Shown: piece by piece, positions 1 through 6,925 of the stretch | Layout: each line of letters starts with the position of its first letter | Numbering within the stretch: position 1 is the first letter of the stretch | Assembly: GCA_045652245.1 (NCBI GenBank) | Contig: JAZRTY010000043.1 | Location: 1-64,000, forward strand | Direction: 5' to 3' | Origin: SIG622 sp045652245 | Lineage (GTDB): Bacteria > Bacillota > Clostridia > Oscillospirales > CAG-382 | Length of the DNA: 64,000 bases | Made by a program: the position numbers and the translations under genes | Notes under the pieces: generated by a model | The model's input: only the letters and a program-made list of their open reading frames with translations | Told to the model about the DNA's origin: nothing | Database searches by the model: none

Positions 1-99
1 TCTGCGGAATTTTCGAGTATTTTTTTCGCTTTGTTTTTCGTCTTTCGTTGTTCAATTTTCAATGTACAATTTACCACCGCTTTTTTCGGCAGCCCAATT

Positions 100-128
100 A
101 GTATATCACACTTTTTCTCTCTTGTCAA
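100..128 (-). promoter_or_regulatory. Downstream sigma-A promoter (P2), probable rRNA operon promoter
   Basis: On the minus strand TTGACA (128-123) and TATACT (105-100) have a 17-nt spacer. The transcribed leader runs to position 1 with no start codon and RBS. It includes a GAAAATTGAACAACGAA-like stretch of the kind common in Firmicutes rRNA leaders and spacers. The inference is that a 16S gene begins just left of the window. Confidence 0.7.
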
Positions 129-207
129 GTACTTTTTTGAAAGTTTTTTAACTTTTTTCTTCCGTGTGATTTTTTTGTTGGGACCTCCGTCTTGCGACAG
201 CTTTGCT

Positions 208-236
208 ATTATAGCATTTACACTCTCATTTGTCAA
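208..236 (-). promoter_or_regulatory. Upstream sigma-A promoter (P1), reading off the left edge
   Basis: On the minus strand TTGACA (236-231) and TATAAT (213-208) are separated by exactly 17 nt, a perfect consensus. It lies downstream of rnmV and points away from every gene in the window, so its target is beyond position 1. Paired with a second promoter about 108 nt further on, it has the tandem layout usual for rRNA operons of Firmicutes. Confidence 0.75.
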
Positions 237-298
237 CCCCCTTTTTGTCCTTTCTACCTTTTGCACAGTGATTTTTGCATTTTCGACAATTAGTGCCG

Positions 299-892
299 TC
301 AAAATTCACAAATCAGCTTTTCAAGCTCCTCTTTTCTTACCTTCAAAAGCTCTATTGCTTCAAGGAAAGCATTGGCAGTCATACCTGTAGGAAGTCCAAG
401 CGCTTTGCTCACTTTATCCCGTTTTTCACTACTTTCAGCCTTTCCCGATAGTCCCATTTCGTAAAAATACGCCTTTGTGTACTTTTCTCTTTGGGTATTT
501 TCGGAACTTTCACAGGATTTATATTTTTCAAAAATACTACGCAGAGTATCTGCCTGTATCCCCTCAACTCCCAGGAGTCCTGCTTTTGAACTTTCCTTTT
601 TCCTTTTTTCCTTACCCTTTTCGCTTGGAATATATAAATGAATGATTCTATCACTCTTTGGTAACATACCTTTGAGCTTATTACGAAGAAAAAAACCTGC
701 CGGATCGCTGTCGGTCAGGATTATAATTCCGTTCTTTTCGGCAATTTTCCTGAAAAGTGAAATTTTTTCTTCATTATTAAATATAGAAAAACCACTTGTT
801 GTGAGAATATTGGCATCAATTATGCTTTCGAGCTTGATTTTGTCGTACTTTCCTTCGACAATAACCGTTTGCGCAATTTTTATCTTCTCCAT
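299..892 (-). CDS. rnmV: Ribonuclease M5 (TOPRIM nuclease, 5S rRNA maturation)
   Basis: RNase M5 trims the 5S rRNA precursor on both sides in Firmicutes, acting in the cytosol with ribosomal protein L18. The 197 residues match the usual length of 180-190. An N-terminal TOPRIM domain is visible: VEGKYD near residue 12 carries the catalytic Glu, and LTDSDPAG near residue 60 carries the metal-binding DxD. The C-terminal half is Lys/Glu-rich and ends in a helical segment, as in the family. A good RBS (AAAAGGAA) precedes the ATG. It sits beside the tandem promoters that probably drive an rRNA operon off the left edge, which fits its substrate, though it could equally be coincidence. Confidence 0.9.
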   Translation of the reverse strand: MEKIKIAQTVIVEGKYDKIKLESIIDANILTTSGFSIFNNEEKISLFRKIAEKNGIIILTDSDPAGFFLRNKLKGMLPKSDRIIHLYIPSEKGKEKRKKESSKAGLLGVEGIQADTLRSIFEKYKSCESSENTQREKYTKAYFYEMGLSGKAESSEKRDKVSKALGLPTGMTANAFLEAIELLKVRKEELEKLICEF

Positions 893-946
893 ATTTTTTC
901 CTTTTATACAAAGTTTTGTAATTATTTTTCTTATATTATAACAACA

Positions 947-971
947 AAGGTCGCCCTTGGCACGCGACCTT
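947..971 (-). terminator. Hairpin at the 3' end of the heat-shock operon
   Basis: An 8-bp perfect stem (AAGGTCGC/GCGACCTT) lies just after the small membrane-protein gene, followed on the minus strand by a loose U-rich stretch (TTTGTTGTTAT). It probably ends the hrcA-grpE-dnaK-dnaJ transcript before rnmV. Confidence 0.5.
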
Positions 972-979
972 CATTTTGA

Positions 980-1153
980 TTATTTATCTTTTTTATTTTT
1001 GTCTGTTGCGTACAAAATAAATGCTCCCATTGTAAGCAGTGGAAAAAGAGTTGTAAAATTAAAAATTCCCACATAATCACCCGAACCAAAATTCGCATCT
1101 ATTATAAGTCCTATAAACCAAGCTATTATTGTAAAAGCAATTTTTTCTGCCAC
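980..1153 (-). CDS. Small two-helix membrane protein at the tail of the heat-shock operon
   Basis: I do not recognise this 57-residue protein. It has two hydrophobic segments (about residues 5-20 and 33-50) and a lysine-rich C-terminus ending KNKKDK, so it is probably an integral membrane peptide with a cytoplasmic tail. I chose a GTG start. The ATG nine bases upstream directly abuts the AAAGG Shine-Dalgarno, which leaves no room for the ribosome, whereas the GTG is spaced 9 nt from it. It follows the dnaJ stop by about 21 bp with only the operon-end hairpin beyond, so it is probably co-transcribed with the chaperones. Whether it has any stress role cannot be told from the sequence. Confidence 0.6.
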   Translation of the reverse strand: MAEKIAFTIIAWFIGLIIDANFGSGDYVGIFNFTTLFPLLTMGAFILYATDKNKKDK

Positions 1154-1174
1154 AGTCAACATCCTTTCTGTTGC

Positions 1175-2317
1175 TTACTTTTTAAACATCTTACGCATCT
1201 TCTCTGAAAAGCTTTCTTTCTGCAGATTATTTTTATCTCCACAGGAATCTGCAAACTCACGAAGCATTTCCTTTTGCTTAGCAGACAGATTTTTCGGAAC
1301 ATCAACTATTACTCTGAAGGTAAGATTTCCTTTTCTCTTGCCGTTAACATACGGCATTCCCTTGTCCCTGAGGGTAAATCTTGTTCCGGTCTGCGTTCCT
1401 TCCGGAATTTCGTAGTCCATATCACCCTCAAGTGTCGGAACTTTAATTGTAGCACCGAGCGCTGCTTCAACGAATGTAATCGGAACATCGCAATATATGT
1501 CAGCGCCGTCTCTTTCAAAGACGCTGTGAGCTTTTACATTTACCGTAATATAGAGGTCACCATTAAGACCACCGTTCTTGCCGACATCGCCCTGACCACG
1601 AAGTACAATTTCCTGTCCGTCGTCGATTCCTGCAGGGATTGAAACTTCAAGAGTTTTTCTCTTGACACCTGTTCCGGACCCTGAGCAATCGGGGCACGGC
1701 TTTTCAATAACCTTACCTGTTCCGTGACAATCAGAGCAGGGACGTGTTGACTGCATAATACCGAAAGGAGTTCTCTGCTGAACTCTGACTGTACCCGTAC
1801 CGCCACATTTACTACAGGTTTTGGCACTTGTTCCGGGTGCTGCACCACTTCCGTCACACTTTGCGCATTTTTCTATTCTGTTGAAAATTACGTCCTTTTT
1901 ACAACCGAATGCTGCTTCCTCAAAGGTAAGCGTAACTCTTGCCTCTCTGTCTCCGCCCTGCTGTGGAGCATTGCTTCTGCGAGCAGACGAGCCGCCACCG
2001 AAAAAGCTTGAGAAAATATCTCCGACATCAAAGTCCATACCACCAAAACCACCGAAACCGCCAAAACCTGAACCACCGCCCATATTCGGGTCAAAGGCAC
2101 TATGTCCATAGGCGTCATATTTAGACTTTTTATCCGAATCGGAAAGTACACTATATGCTTCGTTTACTTCTTTAAAGTTTTTTTCGGCTTCCTCATCTCC
2201 GGGGTTCAAATCGGGATGATATTTTTTTGCAAGCTTTCTGTATGCTTTTTTTATTTCGTCGTCTGAAGCACCTTTAGATAGTCCCAGCACTTCATAATAA
2301 TCTCTTTTATCTGCCAT
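1175..2317 (-). CDS. dnaJ: Chaperone DnaJ (Hsp40)
   Basis: Cytosolic co-chaperone that delivers unfolded clients to DnaK and stimulates its ATPase. The order is canonical for a type I DnaJ: J-domain (residues 1-70) with the HPD tripeptide in KKYHPDLNPG, a Gly/Phe-rich linker with repeated GGFGGFGG runs, four CxxCxGxG zinc-finger repeats from about residue 145, and the C-terminal substrate-binding beta domains. The start was placed at ATG 2317 (MADKRDYYEVLG), preceded by AGAAAGG; the in-frame upstream ATG adds 12 unconserved residues. At 380 residues it is of normal length. It is the last chaperone gene of the HrcA/CIRCE operon, separated from dnaK by a strong hairpin. Confidence 0.97.
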   Translation of the reverse strand: MADKRDYYEVLGLSKGASDDEIKKAYRKLAKKYHPDLNPGDEEAEKNFKEVNEAYSVLSDSDKKSKYDAYGHSAFDPNMGGGSGFGGFGGFGGMDFDVGDIFSSFFGGGSSARRSNAPQQGGDREARVTLTFEEAAFGCKKDVIFNRIEKCAKCDGSGAAPGTSAKTCSKCGGTGTVRVQQRTPFGIMQSTRPCSDCHGTGKVIEKPCPDCSGSGTGVKRKTLEVSIPAGIDDGQEIVLRGQGDVGKNGGLNGDLYITVNVKAHSVFERDGADIYCDVPITFVEAALGATIKVPTLEGDMDYEIPEGTQTGTRFTLRDKGMPYVNGKRKGNLTFRVIVDVPKNLSAKQKEMLREFADSCGDKNNLQKESFSEKMRKMFKK

Positions 2318-2410
2318 TGTCAATATAACCTTTCTTAAATTTGCAATAAACAAATATCAACTGGCAAATTTTGCCCTCTGATATTCATTTACCCCATTTA
2401 AAACTACACT

Positions 2411-2443
2411 TTCGGGGCAGGGCATTTTTTGCCCTGTCCCGAA
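2411..2443 (-). terminator. dnaK-dnaJ intergenic hairpin
   Basis: A 14-bp stem (TTCGGGGCAGGGCA against TGCCCTGTCCCGAA, one wobble) surrounds a short A/T loop. No U-tract follows on the minus strand, so it is more likely a processing or mRNA-stability structure than a full terminator, lowering dnaJ expression relative to dnaK. Confidence 0.6.
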
Positions 2444-2455
2444 GATAATATTTTC

Positions 2456-4270
2456 TTACTTGTCGGACTTGTCCTCGAAGTCTGCGTTGATTGTGCCGTC
2501 GTCATTCTGTGTCGCGCCCTCTGCACCCTGTGCCTGCTGCGCCTGTGCGTAGAGCTTTTCGGAAATTGCATAGAATGCCTTTTGGAGTGCTTCGGTGTCC
2601 GCCTTGATAGCATCAGTATTTCCTGTTGCAACAGTTGCTTTGAGCTTTTCGATTGCTTCCTTTATGGGAGCCTTTTCGTCTTCTGTTACCTTGTCACCAA
2701 GCTCACCGAGCGCCTTTTCTGACTGGAAGATAAGAGATTCAGCCTGATTCTTTGTATCAACTGCTTCCTTCTGCTTCTTATCCTCTTCAGCATACTTTTC
2801 AGCATCCTTTACAGCCTTGTCAATATCCTCTTTAGACATATTTGTAGAGGAAGTAATAGTAATATGCTGTTCCTTACCTGTTCCCTTATCCTGAGCTGTT
2901 ACATTTACAATACCGTTAGCGTCGATATCGAAGGTAACTTCAATCTGTGGAACTCCTCTGGGAGCTGACGGAATACCATCAAGAATGAATCTTCCGAGTG
3001 TTGTATTACCTGCAGCCATCTCCCTCTCACCCTGAAGAATATGAATTTCAACAGAGGTCTGTCCGTCTGCAGCTGTAGAATATATCTGACTCTTTTTAAC
3101 AGGAATTGTTGTATTTCTCTCGATAATTCTGTTACAAACACCACCGAGTGTTTCGATACCGAGGGAGAGAGGTGTTACGTCAAGAAGAAGGATATCCTTA
3201 ACGTCGTTTGAAAGTACACCACCCTGAATTGCAGCTCCTATTGCTACACATTCATCGGGGTTGATTCCCTTGAAGGGGTCTTTACCGATAAACTTCTTTA
3301 CTGCTTCTTGCACTGCAGGAATTCTTGTAGAACCACCAACAAGAAGTACCTTGTCAATTTGCGATACCTGAAGTCCTGCATCAGAAAGGGCTTTCTTTAC
3401 AGGTGTCATTGTTCTTTCTACAAGGTCGCTTGTCAATTCATCAAACTTTGCTCTTGTAAGTGTCATATCAAAATGGAGAGGTCCCTGAGCGCCTGCAGTA
3501 ATAAAGGGAAGATTGATGTTTGTGCTCGCCATTCCGGAAAGCTCAATCTTTGCTTTTTCTGCAGCTTCCTTAAGTCTCTGAAGAGCCATTTTGTCAAGTC
3601 GAAGATCGATTCCGTTTTCAGCCTTGAAGGTATCTGCCATATAGTTCATAACCTTATCGTCAAAGTCGTCACCACCGAGCTTTGTATCACCGTTTGTAGC
3701 AAGTACTTCGATAACTCCGTCACCGATTTCAAGGATAGAAACGTCAAAGGTACCACCACCGAGGTCGTAAACCATAATCTTCTGTTCCTTTTCCTTGTCC
3801 ATGCCGTATGCAAGAGCTGCAGCTGTCGGCTCGTTGATAATTCTCTTTACTTCAAGACCTGCAATCTTACCTGCGTCTTTAGTTGCCTGTCTCTGTGAGT
3901 CAGAGAAGTATGCAGGAACTGTAATTACAGCTTCTGTAACTGTTGTACCGAGGTAGCTTTCAGCATCTGCCTTAAGCTTTGCAAGTACCATAGCCGAGAT
4001 TTCCTGAGGTGTATAATTCTTGTCATCAATAGCTACCTTGTAGGAAGAGCCCATTTCACGCTTGATTGAGCTTACAGTTCTGTCACGATTCATAACTGCC
4101 TGTCTTTTTGCTACCTGACCTACCATTCTCTCGCCTGTCCTTGAAAAAGCAACGATTGAGGGAGTTGTTCTTGCACCCTCTGCATTTGCAATAACTACAG
4201 GCTCACCACCTTCAAATACTGCAACACAAGAGTTTGTAGTACCGAGGTCAATACCAATAATTTTTCCCAT
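2456..4270 (-). CDS. dnaK: Chaperone DnaK (Hsp70)
   Basis: ATP-driven Hsp70 chaperone of the cytosol, working with DnaJ and GrpE. The nucleotide-binding domain opens with GIDLGTTNSC and contains the ATP-site signatures VYDLGGGTFDVS and LLVGGSTRIPAVQ. A substrate-binding domain follows from about residue 360 (DVTPLSLGIET). The C-terminal lid is rich in Gln/Ala and ends with the acidic tail ADFEDKSDK. The start is ATG 4270 with GGAG 8 bases upstream; a longer reading adds seven unsupported residues. The 604 residues are normal for Firmicutes. Transcribed with hrcA and grpE under CIRCE control. Confidence 0.98.
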   Translation of the reverse strand: MGKIIGIDLGTTNSCVAVFEGGEPVVIANAEGARTTPSIVAFSRTGERMVGQVAKRQAVMNRDRTVSSIKREMGSSYKVAIDDKNYTPQEISAMVLAKLKADAESYLGTTVTEAVITVPAYFSDSQRQATKDAGKIAGLEVKRIINEPTAAALAYGMDKEKEQKIMVYDLGGGTFDVSILEIGDGVIEVLATNGDTKLGGDDFDDKVMNYMADTFKAENGIDLRLDKMALQRLKEAAEKAKIELSGMASTNINLPFITAGAQGPLHFDMTLTRAKFDELTSDLVERTMTPVKKALSDAGLQVSQIDKVLLVGGSTRIPAVQEAVKKFIGKDPFKGINPDECVAIGAAIQGGVLSNDVKDILLLDVTPLSLGIETLGGVCNRIIERNTTIPVKKSQIYSTAADGQTSVEIHILQGEREMAAGNTTLGRFILDGIPSAPRGVPQIEVTFDIDANGIVNVTAQDKGTGKEQHITITSSTNMSKEDIDKAVKDAEKYAEEDKKQKEAVDTKNQAESLIFQSEKALGELGDKVTEDEKAPIKEAIEKLKATVATGNTDAIKADTEALQKAFYAISEKLYAQAQQAQGAEGATQNDDGTINADFEDKSDK

Positions 4271-4345
4271 AATAATTCTCCATTCTGCCAAAATCTGATT
4301 TACGATTTTTAAGGCTTAATATATAAATTTAAATTTTTGACTTTT

Positions 4346-4921
4346 TTAGTTTGTAACTTTAACTACCGAATGACGAAGCACCTTGTCACCACGAATATAT
4401 CCTTTCTGGAATACTGCAGTAATTTCGCTCTCGCCCTTTTCGCTGTCCTCGTCGTGCATTACTGCATTGTGGAAATTCGGGTCAAAGGTTTTGCCGAGTG
4501 CTTCAATTTCAGATATACCAAGCTTTGCGAAAATTTCATCACACTGCTTTTTTATCATCTGCACACCCTTATACATTGAGCTTTCCTTATCGGGCTCTGC
4601 CTCAAGTGCTCTTTCAATATTGTCAAGCATCGGAAGCAGCTGTGCTGCAGTATCACAAAGAGCGTCGGTGTATATACTTTCCTTTTCCTTTGTAACTCTC
4701 TTTCTGAAATTATCGTATTCAGCCATCATACGAAGGTATTTATCGTTTTCTTCCGAAAGCTTATTTTCAAGTTCAGCAATCTTTTCTTCTTTTTCGTTTT
4801 TCTTTTCTTTTTTACTTTCCTTGCCTGCACATTTTTTACAACCTTTTTTCTCTGTGGTACAATTTTCGGAATTTGTTTCTTCGTTTACATTTTCTACTGT
4901 GTCCTTTTCCTGCTCTGCCAT
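4346..4921 (-). CDS. grpE: Nucleotide exchange factor GrpE
   Basis: GrpE releases ADP from DnaK and acts as the thermosensor of the Hsp70 cycle. The first 70 residues are highly charged, with an unusual internal Cys cluster (CTTEKKGCKKC). They are followed by a long coiled-coil (about residues 45-90) and the conserved core ending in the GYIRGDKVLRHSVVKV motif. An ideal RBS (CGGAGG) sits 6 bases before the ATG. It lies 33 bp after hrcA and 75 bp before dnaK in the same operon. The short Cys-Lys cluster near residue 28 is not typical of GrpE, and I see no partner for it. Confidence 0.96.
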   Translation of the reverse strand: MAEQEKDTVENVNEETNSENCTTEKKGCKKCAGKESKKEKKNEKEEKIAELENKLSEENDKYLRMMAEYDNFRKRVTKEKESIYTDALCDTAAQLLPMLDNIERALEAEPDKESSMYKGVQMIKKQCDEIFAKLGISEIEALGKTFDPNFHNAVMHDEDSEKGESEITAVFQKGYIRGDKVLRHSVVKVTN

Positions 4922-4954
4922 TTTTTCCTCCGTTTTAATAAAGTATCATGTGTA

Positions 4955-6052
4955 TTATATGTTGTTTTTATCATCGTCACCGGGCATCAACGCATCAATT
5001 TCCGTATTTCCCATCGACCTTGCAAGAAATTTAAGGCTTGCAACAACCTTTTTATAGTCCATTCTGCGTGGCCCCAGAATACCGATTACAGCATTTGTGT
5101 TTCCGACAGGGAAAGAACAGTACACAAGACTCGTTTGTGCAAACGCCGAATCCTCGGGATTTTCACCGATAAAGATTTTAAGTCCGCCCTCCTCTGAAAA
5201 TACAGGTGTAAGCCCGTTTTCGTTCCCGTAGGAATCTCCTTCAAGAAGCCGTTTTAAGTCCTCTTGTCTTGTTTCGCATAGCTCTATTATCGACCTTGCC
5301 TTCTCTACTGTTGAAAATTCGGGGTAGGACAGAAGATTTGTAACTCCGTCAATTTTTATATCATCGGAATTTTTCCCTCTCGTTTCGATATATGCTGCAC
5401 GAAGAATTTTACCGACAAGATTTCTGTGTCTGCCAAAGCTTTCCTCAAGCTCCATAATAAGGTCAAGAGAAACGTCGTCAAGTATTACTCCCGAAAGCTT
5501 TTCGCAAAGTATATCCTTAATTTTTGCAACATCTCTTTCCAAAAGGGTAAAGTCACTCTGAATTTGTGTGCTTTTTGCATTTCCGTCACGCAAAATCATA
5601 ACAAGCAAAAAGCTGCGCTCGTTTATATAAACTGCATCAAATCGCAACACAGTACTTTCACTCTCTCTGTGTGCGAGTGAAACTGCAGCATATTTTGTAA
5701 CCCCCGACATTACCTTGCTGGCTCTGTCTATCATCCTGTCTATCTGAGCTGTCTTGAATTTTGTAAGCTCGGAAAGAAGTTCAAGCTCCTCAACCGAGAG
5801 TCTGTAGTCCTCATTCAGCTGGTCTACATAAAATTTATAGCCAAGTGCTGACGGAACACGTCCGGCACTCGTGTGAGGCTTATCAAGATATCCAAGTGTT
5901 TCAAGCTCACTCATTTCGTTTCTTATAGTTGCAGGAGAAAGAGAAATATTACCGTAGGTTGTCAGATACTTTGAACCGACAGGCTCACCCGAGTCTATAT
6001 ATGCGTCAATTATCGATTTCAGTATTTGCTTTTTTCTCTCGGATAAATCCAT
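4955..6052 (-). CDS. hrcA: Heat-inducible transcription repressor HrcA
   Basis: HrcA binds CIRCE operators and represses class I heat-shock genes; GroE keeps it active. The N-terminal winged helix is visible in residues 1-75 (ERKKQILKSIIDAYIDSGEPVGSKYL, with the recognition segment LSPATIRNEMSELE), followed by the GAF-like and insertion domains. I placed the start at ATG 6052. An earlier in-frame ATG lies upstream of the very strong GGAGGTGAGG site and would have the RBS inside the coding region. As first gene of its own operon, with a perfect CIRCE next to the promoter, it is autoregulated. The 365 residues are typical. Confidence 0.97.
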   Translation of the reverse strand: MDLSERKKQILKSIIDAYIDSGEPVGSKYLTTYGNISLSPATIRNEMSELETLGYLDKPHTSAGRVPSALGYKFYVDQLNEDYRLSVEELELLSELTKFKTAQIDRMIDRASKVMSGVTKYAAVSLAHRESESTVLRFDAVYINERSFLLVMILRDGNAKSTQIQSDFTLLERDVAKIKDILCEKLSGVILDDVSLDLIMELEESFGRHRNLVGKILRAAYIETRGKNSDDIKIDGVTNLLSYPEFSTVEKARSIIELCETRQEDLKRLLEGDSYGNENGLTPVFSEEGGLKIFIGENPEDSAFAQTSLVYCSFPVGNTNAVIGILGPRRMDYKKVVASLKFLARSMGNTEIDALMPGDDDKNNI

Positions 6053-6113
6053 ACTCCTCACCTCCAACATAAATACGACTTTTTCATTTATATAAAAATA
6101 AAGTCATACCATT

Positions 6114-6140
6114 TTAGCACTCGCACACTCCGAGTGCTAA
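6114..6140. promoter_or_regulatory. CIRCE operator
   Basis: Perfect CIRCE: TTAGCACTC (6114-6122), 9-nt spacer, GAGTGCTAA (6132-6140). It lies just downstream of the hrcA -10 box and covers the expected transcription start, so bound HrcA blocks initiation. An additional 10-bp inverted repeat (TAAAGTCATA 6099-6108 and TATGACTTTA 6144-6153) flanks it. Confidence 0.97.
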
Positions 6141-6147
6141 CGATATG

Positions 6148-6176
6148 ACTTTACCACTATTTTGGGCTTTTGTCAA
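6148..6176 (-). promoter_or_regulatory. Sigma-A promoter of the hrcA operon
   Basis: On the minus strand TTGACA (6176-6171), 17-nt spacer, TAAAGT (6153-6148). The start site would fall near 6141, at the edge of CIRCE, the standard arrangement for HrcA repression. Confidence 0.85.
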
Positions 6177-6264
6177 TAGATAGGACAAAATTTTATTGTT
6201 AATATTTTATGAACTGCATTTGCAAGCAGCAAAAACGATACAAAAAGTGCGATTTTGCGACGTT

Positions 6265-6906
6265 TTACAGCTTAAAATCGCAAATTTTCTCCTTTTTAAA
6301 AATACATTCCTCACACTTCGGATTTCTCGCACGACAGGTATCTCTGCCAAACTGAACAAGCCTGTGACACAAGTCGGATTGTTCATTTCTTGGCACAATA
6401 GCGTCGAGAGTGCGTTCAACCTTCACAGGAACAGTACTGTCGCAAAGACCGAGCCTGTTTGAAATCCGTATACAATGGGTATCAGCCACAATTCCACCCT
6501 TGCCGTATACGTCGCCAAGTACAAGGTTTGCAATTTTCCTGCCAACTCCCGACAAAGACAACAAATCTTCCATATTATCGGGTACTTTTCCATCAAAGTC
6601 GGAAAGAATTTTTGTACACGCTTCCTTTATACTTTTTGCTTTGCTGTGATAAAGGCCACAGGGTTTTATTATTTCCTCAATTTCTGATAGCTCCCCCTTT
6701 GCAAGAGCCTCAATTGTCGGAAAGACACGAAAAAGGTCGTAACTTACAATATTTACCCTCTCGTCGGTACATTGAGCAGAGAGTCTTGCAAGAACAAGTA
6801 ATTTCCACGGTTCTCCGCCATATTCAAGAGAGCAGATTGCTTCGGGATATATTTTCTTCAGATGCTCTGTTACCTTTTTAGCTTTTGTTTCTTTTTTCAT
6901 CTTCAT
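6265..6906 (-). CDS. nth: Endonuclease III (DNA glycosylase/AP lyase)
   Basis: Excises oxidised pyrimidines and cleaves the resulting abasic site in base excision repair. The helix-hairpin-helix LSGVGRKIANLVLG contains the catalytic Lys, and VADTHCIRI supplies the catalytic Asp. The C-terminus carries the [4Fe-4S] cysteines in CRARNPKCEECIFKKEKIC. The last interval is seven residues rather than the usual five, so cluster geometry may differ slightly. Length (213) is normal. The start is the first of two close Met codons; neither has a strong RBS. It begins 19 bp after the glycosidase/amidase gene and is probably read through from it. Confidence 0.93.
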   Translation of the reverse strand: MKMKKETKAKKVTEHLKKIYPEAICSLEYGGEPWKLLVLARLSAQCTDERVNIVSYDLFRVFPTIEALAKGELSEIEEIIKPCGLYHSKAKSIKEACTKILSDFDGKVPDNMEDLLSLSGVGRKIANLVLGDVYGKGGIVADTHCIRISNRLGLCDSTVPVKVERTLDAIVPRNEQSDLCHRLVQFGRDTCRARNPKCEECIFKKEKICDFKL

Positions 6907-6925
6907 AATAGATTTTTAAACACTT

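Noticed and set aside
3308..3898. 196-codon open frame opposite dnaK
   Set aside because: Antisense shadow of a highly conserved gene; composition is Cys/Lys/Ser-rich and it has no RBS.
4383..5057. 224-codon open frame opposite grpE and hrcA
   Set aside because: Spans two real genes in antisense, Ser/Phe-rich low complexity.
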